Shown: positions 37,624 through 47,228, counted from the stretch's first letter. The stretch: DNA of 64,000 nt from Sva-07 sp963717385 (GCA_963717385.1 CAVQWE010000006.1:124001-188000); one strand, 5' to 3'. The notes: a model not told the origin generated them from the sequence alone. Made by a program: numbers and translations.

Positions 37624-38888
37624 TGGGAGATCAATTCTGTGGGGTGGTTTGCGAGATGGGACAGGACGTCGGCACGGACAACGGCGATCTGGTCACCCTC
37701 GCCCCGCATCGGTTTGACCACAACCGTGCCGGCAGCGAGTTCGTCGTCGCCGATGATGAGCGCGAAGCGCGCACCGCTGCGGTTGGCGAGCTTCATCTGG
37801 GCCTTCATCGAACGATTGTCGTACCCGCGGTCGACAGCGAGACCGCCAGCGCGCAGTTCGGCGGTGAGTTTCACCGCTTCGAGGCCGCCGGTGACGTCGA
37901 CGACGAAGGCATCGAGTTCGACGGGAGCCGCAGCGAAGACGCCCTCGTCGTCACAGGCGAGCAATGTTCGATCGACCCCGAGTGCGAATCCGACACCAGG
38001 TGTCGGCGGGCCCCCCAGCGCTTCGACGAGGCCGTCGTAGCGGCCTCCTCCGCCGAGAGCGTTCTGGGCCGAATCGAGCGTGCCACCCTGGAATTCGAAG
38101 ATCGTGCGGCGGTAGTAGTCGAGACCACGCACGAGCTTGGGCTCGATCGTGAACGCGATGTCGAGAGCCCGGAGCCCGGCGAGCACCGCTTCGAAGTGGG
38201 CGGCGGCCTCGTCGCTGTGGAATTCGGAGATCTGTGGGGCTGCTGCGATGAGTGCCTGATCTGCCTCACGTTTCGAGTCGAGCACCCGCAGCGGGTTGCG
38301 TTCGAGTGTTGCTCGGCTCTGCTCGCTCAACGCGTCGCCTGCAGCGACGAAGTATTCGCGAAGCGAGTCGACGTAGCGGGCACGGTCGTCGGGCTCGCCG
38401 AGACTGTTGATGAGCAGTGTCACCTGGGTGAGGCCGAGGCGGGCATAGAACTCCCACGCAAGCGCGATGACCTCGACGTCGAGGTTCGGGTCGTCGGCGC
38501 CGAGCACCTCGACGCCGACCTGGTCGAACTGGCGGTATCGACCCCGCTGAGGCTTCTCGTAGCGAAAGTTCGACCCCGAGTAGCTGACCTTCCACGGCGT
38601 GGTCGGGCGATGCTCGGCAAAGGCTCGGCAGACGCTGGCGGTCATCTCGGGACGAAGGGCGATGTGACGCTCGCCCTTGTCGATGAAGTCGTACATCTCC
38701 TTGGTGACCACATCGGTCGCATCGCCGATGCGGGTGAAGACGCCGAGATCCTCGAGCAAGGGCGTGATCAGCTGGCCGTAGCCGGCTCGCTCGACCACAT
38801 CGGCGAACACGCCGGTGAAACGGCGCCAACGACCGCTCTCGGGCGGCAAGATGTCCCGCATACCGGGACTGGTCTGGAACGCTGGCAC
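37620..38888 (-). CDS. hisS: Histidyl-tRNA synthetase
   Basis: A class II synthetase of about 422 residues. Seen: PGMRDILPPESGRWR at the N-terminus, RPEMTASVCRAF (motif 2 region), FRYEKPQRGRYRQFDQVGVE, the histidine-specific LVRGLDYYRRTIFEFQ, and GGGRYDGLVEALGG. I start it at GTG 38888, giving a typical N-terminus; a TTG three codons upstream (38897) is possible. It is coupled to aspS and separated by 81 bp from relA. Confidence 0.96.
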   Translation of the reverse strand: MPAFQTSPGMRDILPPESGRWRRFTGVFADVVERAGYGQLITPLLEDLGVFTRIGDATDVVTKEMYDFIDKGERHIALRPEMTASVCRAFAEHRPTTPWKVSYSGSNFRYEKPQRGRYRQFDQVGVEVLGADDPNLDVEVIALAWEFYARLGLTQVTLLINSLGEPDDRARYVDSLREYFVAAGDALSEQSRATLERNPLRVLDSKREADQALIAAAPQISEFHSDEAAAHFEAVLAGLRALDIAFTIEPKLVRGLDYYRRTIFEFQGGTLDSAQNALGGGGRYDGLVEALGGPPTPGVGFALGVDRTLLACDDEGVFAAAPVELDAFVVDVTGGLEAVKLTAELRAGGLAVDRGYDNRSMKAQMKLANRSGARFALIIGDDELAAGTVVVKPMRGEGDQIAVVRADVLSHLANHPTELISQ

Positions 38889-38969
38889 GGCCGGCAAGGG
38901 TATCTGACCGAGATGGCGGCAGGCCCCTCGATTCGCAGTGCCTTCGTCAGGCGCCGGCGCAACGGAACG

Positions 38970-41207
38970 TCAGGCGACCGGCGTGGCAGCTCCGGGGATC
39001 AGGCGATAGGCGTCGTACACCGAATCGACCCCCTTGATCGTGCGGATCACCGAGTCGAGGTATGCAGGGTTGGCGAACTCGAACTCGAATCGCATCTTGG
39101 CCACCCGATCGTCGCCGGTGACGGTCTGGCACGACAGGATGTTCACGTGGTGGTCGGCGAGCGCATTGGTCACGTCACGCAGCAGACGTGAGCGATCGAG
39201 CGCAACCACTTCGACACCAGCCACGAACGTGCGGCCCGGACGTTCGTCGCCGTCCCACTCGACCTCGATCATGCGGGTGGCCTGCTCGGCGGTGAGCGAT
39301 GCGGCATTCGCACAGTCGGCTCGGTGCACGCTGATGCCTCGCCCTCGTGTGACGAACCCGATGATCGAATCGCCCGGGACCGGCGTGCAGCAGTTCGCCA
39401 ATCGGACGAGCACATCGTCGAGGCCCTCGACATGCACGCCGGCGGGCGTCTGGTGGCCGTCTCGTCGTTCTCGTCGAGGTGTCGACACCGTGGCCGGTAG
39501 CTGCTCACCGTCGTCGCCGTGGATCGCACGCGCCAGGCGTTGCGCCACCGACTTGGCGGACACGTGATGCTCGCCGACCGCTGCCAACAACGCATCGAGA
39601 TCGACGTAGCTCAGCTCGGACACCACCGCTTCGAGCTCAGGCGACTTCCAGATCTGCTGCGCCGGCAAACGTTCTCGACGCAGCTCAGAGGTCAGATCGT
39701 CGCGACCGGCCTCGACCATGTCGACACGTCGCTCACGGCTGAACCACTGACGGATCTTGTTGCGTGCCCGCGGCGACACCACGAACGACAACCAGTCTTG
39801 AGACGGCCCGGCGGTCTCGACCTTCGAGGTGAAGATCTCGACGTTGTCGCCGCTGGCGAGCACATGGTCGAGCGACACCAGGCGACCGTTGACCTTGGCC
39901 CCGATACAGGCATGGCCGACCTCGGTGTGGACCGCGTACGCGAAGTCGACGGTGGTGGAACCGACCGGCAGGGTGATCACACGGCCTTTCGGCGTGAACA
40001 CGAAGACCTCGTCCTGTTCGAGGTCGGTCTTCAGGCTCTGCATGAACTGGGCAGGATCGGAAACGTCCTCTTGCCAGTCGATGATGCGGGTCAACCAGTC
40101 GATGTCCGCCGGTTGCTCGCTGCCTTCCTTGTAGGCCCAGTGCGCTGCGACGCCCCATTCGGCGCGCTGGTGCATCTCGAAGGTGCGGATCTGCACCTCG
40201 ATCGGTTTGCCCGCTGGTCCGATCACCGTGGTGTGCAAGCTCTGGTAGAGATTGAACTTCGGCATCGCGATGTAGTCCTTGAACCGGCCGACCACCGGCC
40301 GCCAGCGCCCATGGATCGAACCGAGCGCGGCGTAACAGTCCTTCATCGAGTCGACGACGACGCGGATGGCAATCAGGTCGAAGATCTCGTCGAACTCACG
40401 CCCCTTCACCACCATCTTCTCGTAGATGCTCCACAGATGCTTGCCGCGGCCCGTGACCTCGGCCTTGATGCCGAGTTCGTCGAGCCGAGCGCGTACCTCG
40501 GCGAGCGTCTTGGCCAGATAGAGGTCACGTTCGGGGGTTCGGCTCGACACCAGATGGTCGAGTTCGGCAAAGCGCTTCGGGTGGAGCGCAGCGAACGCCA
40601 GGTCTTCGAGTTGCTGCTTCATCTCCTGCATGCCGAGGCGATGCGCGAGCGGCGCATAGATGTCGAGGGTCTCCTGGGCGATGCGCTGCTGCTTCTCGAG
40701 CGGCATCGCGGCGATGGTGCGCATGTTGTGGAGTCGGTCGGCGAGCTTGATCACCAAGACCCTGAGGTCCTTGGCCATCGCCACCAGCATCTTGCGCATG
40801 GTGGCGGCCTGCTGCTCTTCGCGCGAGTCGAACCGGATGCGTTCGAGCTTGGTGACCCCGTCGACGATCGCTGCCACCTCGGCGCCGAAATCACGCTCGA
40901 CGTCGGCGACGGTGATCTCGGTGTCTTCGACCGCGTCGTGGAGCAGGGCTGCCGTCACCGAGATCTCGTCGAGGCCGATGTCGGCAACGATCTGCGCGAC
41001 CGCGAGCGGATGGTTGATGTAGCTCTCGCCGCTCGACCGCATCTGCGACTGGTGCGCATCAGCGGCCACCCGATAGGCGCGGCTGATCGTGGACACCGGC
41101 GACTTGGGGTGGCGTCGGCGATACGAGGCCAGCAGCGGTGTCAGTTCGGAATTCGCGACCTCGACGTTGTGGCGCCGCCACGGGAGCACACGGTCGACGG
41201 TCCCCAT
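38970..41207 (-). CDS. relA: Bifunctional (p)ppGpp synthetase/hydrolase (RSH)
   Basis: A long RSH enzyme of 745 residues that makes and degrades the stringent-response alarmone. Domain order: HD hydrolase (VTAALLHDAVEDTEITVADV near residue 85, with HD intact), RelA_SpoT synthetase (GRFKDYIAMPKFNLYQSLHT near residue 310, with the catalytic region present), TGS (residues about 400-460, VFTPKGRVITLPVGSTTVDF), a zinc-finger/helical region and a C-terminal ACT domain. Both catalytic centres look intact, as in mycobacterial Rel. ATG 41207 lies 11 bp after apt; the apt-relA pair is conserved. Confidence 0.96.
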   Translation of the reverse strand: MGTVDRVLPWRRHNVEVANSELTPLLASYRRRHPKSPVSTISRAYRVAADAHQSQMRSSGESYINHPLAVAQIVADIGLDEISVTAALLHDAVEDTEITVADVERDFGAEVAAIVDGVTKLERIRFDSREEQQAATMRKMLVAMAKDLRVLVIKLADRLHNMRTIAAMPLEKQQRIAQETLDIYAPLAHRLGMQEMKQQLEDLAFAALHPKRFAELDHLVSSRTPERDLYLAKTLAEVRARLDELGIKAEVTGRGKHLWSIYEKMVVKGREFDEIFDLIAIRVVVDSMKDCYAALGSIHGRWRPVVGRFKDYIAMPKFNLYQSLHTTVIGPAGKPIEVQIRTFEMHQRAEWGVAAHWAYKEGSEQPADIDWLTRIIDWQEDVSDPAQFMQSLKTDLEQDEVFVFTPKGRVITLPVGSTTVDFAYAVHTEVGHACIGAKVNGRLVSLDHVLASGDNVEIFTSKVETAGPSQDWLSFVVSPRARNKIRQWFSRERRVDMVEAGRDDLTSELRRERLPAQQIWKSPELEAVVSELSYVDLDALLAAVGEHHVSAKSVAQRLARAIHGDDGEQLPATVSTPRRERRDGHQTPAGVHVEGLDDVLVRLANCCTPVPGDSIIGFVTRGRGISVHRADCANAASLTAEQATRMIEVEWDGDERPGRTFVAGVEVVALDRSRLLRDVTNALADHHVNILSCQTVTGDDRVAKMRFEFEFANPAYLDSVIRTIKGVDSVYDAYRLIPGAATPVA

Positions 41208-41218
41208 TCCTGGATTCC

Positions 41219-41770
41219 TCAGTAGTGCAGGAGCGACTTCACCGGGCGCTCCCCCATGTGGGCACGACCGCCCAGATCGTCGAGTTCGATGACGAAACCG
41301 AGCCCGGCGATCACCCCTCCGAGCGTTTCGACCAGACGGGCGGTGGCAGCTGCAGTGCCGCCGGTGGCGAGCACGTCGTCGATGATCAAGATGCGTTCGC
41401 CAGGATGGATCGCGTCGCGATGGATTTCGAGCTTGTCGGAGCCGTATTCGAGTTGGTACTCCTCACGCACGACGGCCCACGGGAGCTTGCCGGGCTTGCG
41501 GACCGGGACGAGCCCGGCGCCGATCCGGTACGCAACAGCTGACGCGAAGATGAACCCTCGCGCCTCGACACCGACGACACGGTCGACAGCGATTCCGTCG
41601 AACTCGTCGACGAGACCGTCGACGGCGGCGGCAAACGTGGCGGCGTCGCCCAGCAACGGGGTGATGTCACGGAAGTTGACGCCTTCGGTCGGGTAGTCCT
41701 GGATGTCTCGAACAAACGCACGAAGCGCCCGGTGGTGATCCGGTCGATCGGCTGGGGAGTCACCTGGCAT
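41219..41770 (-). CDS. apt: Adenine phosphoribosyltransferase
   Basis: A 183-residue purine salvage enzyme making AMP from adenine and PRPP. Seen: DYPTEGVNFRDITPLLGDA, RVVGVEARGFIFASAVAYRI, VPVRKPGKLPW, and the PRPP-binding motif RILIIDDVLATGGTAAAT. It lies between secF and relA. The 77 bp up to secF contain an inverted repeat listed separately. Confidence 0.96.
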   Translation of the reverse strand: MPGDSPADRPDHHRALRAFVRDIQDYPTEGVNFRDITPLLGDAATFAAAVDGLVDEFDGIAVDRVVGVEARGFIFASAVAYRIGAGLVPVRKPGKLPWAVVREEYQLEYGSDKLEIHRDAIHPGERILIIDDVLATGGTAAATARLVETLGGVIAGLGFVIELDDLGGRAHMGERPVKSLLHY

Positions 41771-41775
41771 GTTCG

Positions 41776-41833
41776 GAGGTTACCGCCGGTCGGCACGCAC
41801 GACGATGACGAGCCCGAACGAGGCGGTCACCTC
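41776..41833. other. Inverted repeat between secF and apt
   Basis: GAGGTTACCGCC (41776-41787) pairs with GGCGGTCACCTC (41822-41833) at 11 of 12 positions around a 34-base loop. Two further complementary pairs, GTTCGG (41771-41776) with CCGAAC (41814-41819) and GGCACG (41792-41797) with CGTGCC (41833-41838), could form competing stems. It may be a terminator after secF or a structured apt leader. The element has no recognised family. Confidence 0.4.
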
Positions 41834-41847
41834 GTGCCAGACGTCGC

Positions 41848-43017
41848 TCAGCGCTTCTTCTTCTTGCGTGGCCGAGGAGGATGGTTCAGCAAGCGGTCGG
41901 CCTGCGTTGGCGCTGTCGCCCCGGCCGTGACCGACTCGCGGTCGGCGTTGTCTTGCCGAGTGGCGAGGATGTCGATGGTGGGCGTGTCCTCCTGAATACG
42001 ACCGCTCACGCCCGCGCCCATCACGGCGAATCGCAGGTCGTCGCCCAACAGGCGCGGGCGACGAGATGTCTTGGCAGTCTTGGACTTCAAGAACGCGAGG
42101 AGCGGTGTGGCGATGAAGATCGAGGAATAGACACCCGAGATCATGCCGATGAGCAGCGCCAGCGCGAACTCGCGCAGCGCCACGGCCCCGAGCGCACCCG
42201 ATCCGAGGATCAACAACGAGATCACCGGCAGGATCGACGAGAAGCTCGTGAGCAACGAACGCACCATCACCTGGTTCATCGAGATGTTCACGATGTCCTC
42301 GTACGGCGTCTTGGTGCTGGCGTATCGGCCCTCGTTCTCCTTGACCCGGTCGAACACCACGATGGTGTCGTAGAGCGAGTAGCCGAGGATGGTGAGGAAG
42401 GCGATCACCGTTGCTGGCGTCACCTCGAACTGGAACACCGAGTACACACCAACGGCAACGATGACGTCGTTGACCATCGCAGCGATCGCCGCGAGCGCCA
42501 TCCGCCACTCGAATCGCAGCGAGATGAACACCGCAACGACGAGCAGGAAGATCACCAGTGCCCGCACGGCCTTCTCGGTGATCTCGGCACCCCAGGTCGA
42601 GCTGGTGAACGAGAAGTTGATCTCTTCGACGGTGACACCTGCGGCGGCGGCGAAGTCTTCGGTGACGGCCGCAGCCTGCTCGCGTGGCAGCACTTCGACC
42701 TGCACGGTGACCACGTCGGCCGTTTCCGAGCTCCGCAGCTGGATACGAGCGCCGGTCGTCGACACGTCGTTCGCGTTCAGGACATCGATGGCCTCGTCGA
42801 CGCCGAAGGTTTCGCTCGCCGGGATGTCCCAGGCGTCGCCACCTTCGAAGTCGAGACCGAGGTTGAGGCCCTGGGTGAGCAGCGAGCCGAACGTGACCAC
42901 GACGGCGATCACCGCGAGGACGAGGCCGACCTTGCGCTTGCCGTAGAAGTCGATCGCTGTCTGGCCGCGGAACAACCGGCCCAGCCCGGTGGTGGAAACA
43001 CTGGTGTCGAGCGTCAT
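41848..43017 (-). CDS. secF: Protein translocase subunit SecF
   Basis: A 389-residue RND-like membrane subunit that works with SecD to use proton-motive force in late export. Seen: six hydrophobic helices, the first after GKRKVGLVLAVIAVVV, the periplasmic LGLDFEGGDAW, and the conserved TM4-5 region AFLTILGYSLYDTIVVFDRV followed by KENEGRYAS. The tail is rich in Arg/Lys and ends in RPRKKKKR. ATG 43017 overlaps the secD stop as ATGA. Confidence 0.96.
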   Translation of the reverse strand: MTLDTSVSTTGLGRLFRGQTAIDFYGKRKVGLVLAVIAVVVTFGSLLTQGLNLGLDFEGGDAWDIPASETFGVDEAIDVLNANDVSTTGARIQLRSSETADVVTVQVEVLPREQAAAVTEDFAAAAGVTVEEINFSFTSSTWGAEITEKAVRALVIFLLVVAVFISLRFEWRMALAAIAAMVNDVIVAVGVYSVFQFEVTPATVIAFLTILGYSLYDTIVVFDRVKENEGRYASTKTPYEDIVNISMNQVMVRSLLTSFSSILPVISLLILGSGALGAVALREFALALLIGMISGVYSSIFIATPLLAFLKSKTAKTSRRPRLLGDDLRFAVMGAGVSGRIQEDTPTIDILATRQDNADRESVTAGATAPTQADRLLNHPPRPRKKKKR

Positions 43018-44563
43018 GCCGTCGCCACCTTCATGCCGAGCACCGTCTCCTGTTTGGCCATCAGCTTGGTGCGAGCCAACAACAGCACCGCAGGCCTGGT
43101 GAAGAAGTAACACACGAGCAGGTCACAGATGGTCGTGAGGCCCAGATACAGCGCGAAACCACGCACCGAGCCGACGCTGAGCGAGAACAAGATGCCCGCA
43201 GCGATCAGCGACACGACGTCGGCCGACCAGATCGTTCTCCACGTCATCTTGAAGCTGCGTGGGGCCGCGTTCTTGATGGTGCGGCCATTGCGGAGTTCGT
43301 CCTTGATGCGTTCGAAGAACACCACGTAACTGTCGACGGTGACGCCGATGGCCACGATGATGCCGGTGACGCCGGCGAGGCTCAGCGCATAGTTGGTCCA
43401 GCCGGACACGAACGACGCCATCGAGAACACCATGCCGGCCCACACGGTGATGCCGCCGACGATCACGAGTGCGAGCCATCGGTAGTAGGCCACCATGAAC
43501 GACCAGCACCAGTCCGAGGCCGATGAGTCCGGCGATGATCGCCGCCTGGAGCGAGTCGGAACCAGCCGACGGCGACACGGTGCGAGCCTCTTGGGCTTCG
43601 ACCTCGACGGGGAAGGCGCCACGGTTGAGCACCGACGCCAACTCTTCGGCCTCGGACTGCGTGAAACTGCCGCTGATCGACACCGCATCGGTGAAGTTGG
43701 GCTCGTTGACGGTCGGAGCAGACTGCACGACGCTGTCGAGCACGATCGCCAGACGCTGCGTGGGGCAGCTCGGCGTGCGGTTGAAGCACTGGTTCGCGAG
43801 GTTGTTCCAGGTGTCACGCCCCTCGCCGCCGCGGAGATCGACGCTGACGCCCCAACCCTGCGAGGGGTCGAGCGTGGGTTCGGCGCTCCCCCGCTCGAAG
43901 ACTTCACCGGTGCCCTGTGCGGGGCCGACGCACTCGGCGGCGCCGTCACGGGTGGGAAGCACTTCGGCTCCCGGTGTCACGGTCTGGGTGGGAAGCGGTT
44001 CGTTGACTGCCCCCGGCGGAATGGTGTCGGTCGGGAACGGTGTCGGATGGCGTCGTGGTGTCGACGGGAATCGACGCTGGTGGCGCCTGCGGGCTGCGCA
44101 GCCCCTGCGGTTCGGTGCCGTCGTTGGACACGCTGCCTTCGATCGGGGTGCTGCCGGTGTCGTCGGTCGAGTTCCCGAGGACCGGGCCAGTTGGCGTGGT
44201 GTTGATCGGCTGGCAGCTTTCGGGGTTGAGCACCGGACGAAGCTCGACCACACCCGACACGTCGACGGCGCTGAGGGCCTCCTGCTGGTCGCGAACGCCC
44301 GGAAGATCGACGACGATGGTCTCTCCTTGGACCCGGACGTCGGGCTCGGCGATGCCTTGACGCTCGAGTTCGGAGCGGATCTGATCACGGATGACCGTGA
44401 GCTCCTCGGCGCTCGCCGGCTCGGTCGGAGCCAGGATGACCGAGACTCCGCCCTGCAGGTCGAGACCCAGGATCGGCGTGTTGTCGGTGGCGATGTTGAA
44501 ACCGAGCGTGATCAGCACGATCAGCACGACGCCGATCAACGAGGTCCAGAGGCGGCGTTGCAT
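43014..44563 (-). CDS. secD: Protein translocase subunit SecD, two frameshifts
   Basis: About 516 residues after correcting single extra bases near 44035 and 43505. Part one has the first membrane helix and LGLDLQGGVSVILAPTEP. A Thr/Pro/Ser-rich stretch follows (about residues 120-200), longer than in E. coli and similar to the proline-rich insert of mycobacterial SecD. Then come DSVVQSAPTVNEPNFTDAVS and ISGSFTQSEAEELASVLNRG. After the second shift the membrane half resumes with FMVAYYRWLALVIVGG and contains VTVDSYVVFFERIKDELRNG. SecD couples the proton gradient to protein release. All family blocks are present, so it is not a real pseudogene on this evidence. Confidence 0.94.
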
Positions 44564-44572
44564 CGTGCCGGC

Positions 44573-44953
44573 TCAGTCGTCGTCTTCGGCAGTGGCCGAC
44601 ACCGTGTCGTCGGCGTCGGCATCGGTGGCGTCGTCGTCGAGCGACGACTTGCCCGAGATGGCTGCGCGGGCGATGCGGATCTGGACGTCGTCGTCGATCT
44701 CGAGCCAGAAACGGCTCTCGCCGTCCTCGCCCGTGATCACGCCGTACACACCAGATGTGGTGATCACTTCGTCGCCGACCTCGATCGAGCGCTGCAGCTC
44801 TTGCTGCTCACGCATCCGACGGCGCTGCGGCCGGATCATGAAGAAGTACATGGCGAACGGGATCAACAGCAGGATCCCGAGCTGGATGATGGCGCCGCCG
44901 CCGCCGGACGAAGAACCCGAGGCGATCAGTGCGGAGATGTGGTGCGAGGGCAT
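44573..44953 (-). CDS. yajC: Preprotein translocase subunit YajC
   Basis: A 126-residue single-span membrane protein of the SecDF-YajC complex. Seen: a membrane helix in IIQLGILLLIPFAMYFFMIR, the typical RPQRRRMREQQELQRSI, VGDEVITTSGVYGVITG, and an acidic Asp/Ala tail. ATG 44953 is chosen because the longer frame to 45193 overlaps tgt. Confidence 0.93.
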   Translation of the reverse strand: MPSHHISALIASGSSSGGGGAIIQLGILLLIPFAMYFFMIRPQRRRMREQQELQRSIEVGDEVITTSGVYGVITGEDGESRFWLEIDDDVQIRIARAAISGKSSLDDDATDADADDTVSATAEDDD

Positions 44954-44994
44954 AACGGCCTGCGATGCTACCTGCCAACCGGCGTCGACGCCGG

Positions 44995-46092
44995 TCATCC
45001 CCAGACGTCGAGCACCGAACGACGCATCGAGTCGAAGTCGCCTGCTTCTATTGCCGAACGCATCGATGCCATCAGATCGATCGTCCAGGCCACGTTGTGG
45101 ATCGACAGCAACCGCGACGCTGTGGGCTCGCCCACCTGCAACAGATGGCGGATGTAGCCGCGGCTGTGGCGGGCGCAGACCTCGCACGGGCACGTCGCGT
45201 CGAGCGGTTCGTCGAGTTCGGCATTGCGGGCGGCCTTCGCCTGGAACCGACCGGTCGAGGTCAGCGCCGTGCCATGACGCCCGAGCCTGGTCTGCATCAC
45301 GCAGTCGAACTGGTCGACCCCGAGTGCAACGGCTTCGATGAGCGACGCCGGATCTCCCACACCCATCAGATATCGCGGCCGGTCGGCTGGCAGGTGTTCC
45401 AGGGCTGCGGCGAGCGCCGGGAGCATCTCCTGGCGAGTCTCACCAACCGACAACCCACCGATGCCGTAGCCGTCGAAGCCGATCTCCACCAGTTGCTGGG
45501 CACTCTCGCGGCGCATCGTTTCGCTGATGCCGCCCTGCACGATCCCGAACAGCGACTGGTCGGCGCGCGTATGGGCGACCTTGGCCCGTCTTGCCCACTC
45601 GGTGGTGCGTTCGAGCGCCGTGCGAATCACTTCGGGAGCACTGGGGAGCGGCGGGCAGACGTCGAGCACCATCGCGATGTCGGCGCCGATGCGTTGTTGC
45701 ACGTCGACGGCGATCTCCGGCGTGAATCGGTGCATCGAGCCGTCGTAGGTGCTCTTGAACGTGACCCCATCGTCGTCGACCTTCGGATCGAGCGAGAACA
45801 CCTGGAACCCGCCCGAATCGGTGAGGGTCAACCCGTCCCAGCCGGAGAAACGTCCGAGGCCACCGAACTTCTCGACGAGGTCGGCACCCGGGCGCAGCAT
45901 CAGGTGGTAGGTGTTGCCGAGCACGATCTGCGCGCCGACACGGCCGTAGTCATCGGCGCTGAGGTACTTGATCGCCCCACGCGTTCCGACCGGCATGAAC
46001 AGCGGTGTGGTGTAGCTCCCCCGCGCCGTCGTTGCGGTGCCGGCACGTGCCGCTCCGTCGGCGGCGTCCAGCTCGAACTCGACGGGAATCAT
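44995..46092 (-). CDS. tgt: tRNA-guanine transglycosylase
   Basis: A 365-residue enzyme exchanging G34 of GUN tRNAs for preQ1 in queuosine synthesis. Seen: the first Asp in TLTDSGGFQVFSL, DVCPPLPSAPEVIRTALERT (read as MVLDVCPPLPS), LFGIVQGGISETMRRES, the nucleophile Asp in FDCVMQTRLGRHGTALT, and the zinc site CPCEVCARHSRGYIRHL with a later His. M. tuberculosis lacks this gene; its place between yajC and queA follows the order of E. coli. Confidence 0.97.
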   Translation of the reverse strand: MIPVEFELDAADGAARAGTATTARGSYTTPLFMPVGTRGAIKYLSADDYGRVGAQIVLGNTYHLMLRPGADLVEKFGGLGRFSGWDGLTLTDSGGFQVFSLDPKVDDDGVTFKSTYDGSMHRFTPEIAVDVQQRIGADIAMVLDVCPPLPSAPEVIRTALERTTEWARRAKVAHTRADQSLFGIVQGGISETMRRESAQQLVEIGFDGYGIGGLSVGETRQEMLPALAAALEHLPADRPRYLMGVGDPASLIEAVALGVDQFDCVMQTRLGRHGTALTSTGRFQAKAARNAELDEPLDATCPCEVCARHSRGYIRHLLQVGEPTASRLLSIHNVAWTIDLMASMRSAIEAGDFDSMRRSVLDVWG

Positions 46093-46125
46093 CGCCGGAA
46101 CGGTACCGCCACCACTCAGCCCTCA

Positions 46126-46172
46126 GTCTGTGCGGATCTGGTTGCGGTATCCGCAACGGCATCCGTACAGAC
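46126..46172. other. Strong nested stem-loop between queA and tgt
   Basis: GTCTGTGCGGAT (46126-46137) pairs with ATCCGTACAGAC (46161-46172) over 12 bp with one G-T wobble. Inside, TTGCGG and CCGCAA pair with a TAT loop (46142-46156). It lies 5 bp downstream of the queA stop and 33 bp before the tgt start. It is the best-formed RNA structure I see in the window. A terminator or a regulatory leader for tgt is possible; I do not recognise a known preQ1 riboswitch in it. Confidence 0.6.
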
Positions 46173-46177
46173 CCAGG

Positions 46178-47188
46178 TCACGTGGCATGTCGGTCCAGGA
46201 TCATCGCGTCGCCGAACGACAGGAATCGATACTCGCCCGCCAGTGCCGTCTCGTACAGCGAACGCCAACGCGGTCCGATGAACGCGTCGATCATCATCAG
46301 CAGCGTCGTCTTGGGGAGATGGAAGTTGGTCATCATCATGTCGACCACCTGCCAGTCGAAGCCACGGTGAATGAAGAGATCGGTGCGCCCCGACGATTCA
46401 CCCGACCGGGCGGCCGACTCGAGCGCCCGCACGGCGGTCGTGCCGACCGCAACGACCCGTGTGGCCTGGCGGCACGCGTCGGCCGTCTCAGGCGGCACCC
46501 GATAGCGCTCGGTGTGCATTGGGTGGTCGAGCGGGTTCTCGGTGCTGATCGGCTGGAACGTGTCGAGGCCGACCACCAGCTCGACGGTGGCAGTCGCCAC
46601 CCCCCGTTCGGCCAGACGGTCGAAGAGCTCGGGTGTGAAGTGCAGACCCGCCGTCGGGGCAGCCGCCGAACCGGGTTCGCGCGAGAACACGGTCTGGTAC
46701 CGCTCGGGGTCACCCAAGCGCTCGGAGATGTACGGCGGCAACGGCATCTCACCGTGACGATCGAGCAGCACCACCGGGTCGTCGTCGCCGACGAGCTCCA
46801 CCCAGAACGTGTCACCGGCTGGAGTCCGCTCGCCCATTCGCACGAGCGGCACACCGTCGGCCTCGAGCATTTCGCCGATGGCGAGCTTGCCTCCCGGGCG
46901 AACCAGAGCCTCCCAGGTACGCCGAGCGGCATCCCACGGTTCGAGCAGCAACACCTCGGCTTGGCCGCCCGTTGGACGTCTGAGCCGCAACCGAGCGGGA
47001 ATCACCCTCGTCTCGTTGAGCACGAGCAGATCGCCGGGCTCCAGCAGTTCGGGCAGGTCGTGCACCTGGCGGTGGTCAACAGCACCACTCCCCCGGTCGA
47101 CCAGCAACTTGGCTGCATCACGCGGCTCGATCGGCCTCTGCGCGATCCGCTGCTCCGGCAACTCGTAGTCGAAGTCCGCAATCTGCAT
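46178..47188 (-). CDS. queA: S-adenosylmethionine:tRNA ribosyltransferase-isomerase
   Basis: A 336-residue enzyme that converts preQ1-tRNA to epoxyqueuosine using the ribosyl part of SAM. Seen: MQIADFDYELPEQRIAQRP, LVLNETRVIPARLRLRRPTG, APTAGLHFTPELFDRLAERG, and MMTNFHLPKTTLLMMIDAFI. ATG 47188 is chosen over the longer frame to 47233. It precedes tgt, with the stem-loop between them. No queuosine-salvage or preQ1-synthesis gene lies in this window. Confidence 0.96.
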   Translation of the reverse strand: MQIADFDYELPEQRIAQRPIEPRDAAKLLVDRGSGAVDHRQVHDLPELLEPGDLLVLNETRVIPARLRLRRPTGGQAEVLLLEPWDAARRTWEALVRPGGKLAIGEMLEADGVPLVRMGERTPAGDTFWVELVGDDDPVVLLDRHGEMPLPPYISERLGDPERYQTVFSREPGSAAAPTAGLHFTPELFDRLAERGVATATVELVVGLDTFQPISTENPLDHPMHTERYRVPPETADACRQATRVVAVGTTAVRALESAARSGESSGRTDLFIHRGFDWQVVDMMMTNFHLPKTTLLMMIDAFIGPRWRSLYETALAGEYRFLSFGDAMILDRHAT

Positions 47189-47228
47189 CCCGGTCACACC
47201 GGCGAGACATCTCCCAGGCGCTCCGACC

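Noticed and set aside
43014..44563. Programmed frameshifting or pseudogenisation of secD, thrS or pdxS
   Set aside because: No slippery-site and pseudoknot pattern recurs at the joins, and the shifts vary in position and context. Conserved residues on both sides are intact, so error is simpler.
46126..46172. preQ1 riboswitch upstream of tgt
   Set aside because: The structure is a long nested stem without the short hairpin and A-rich tail of the known preQ1 classes; kept only as an unexplained stem-loop.
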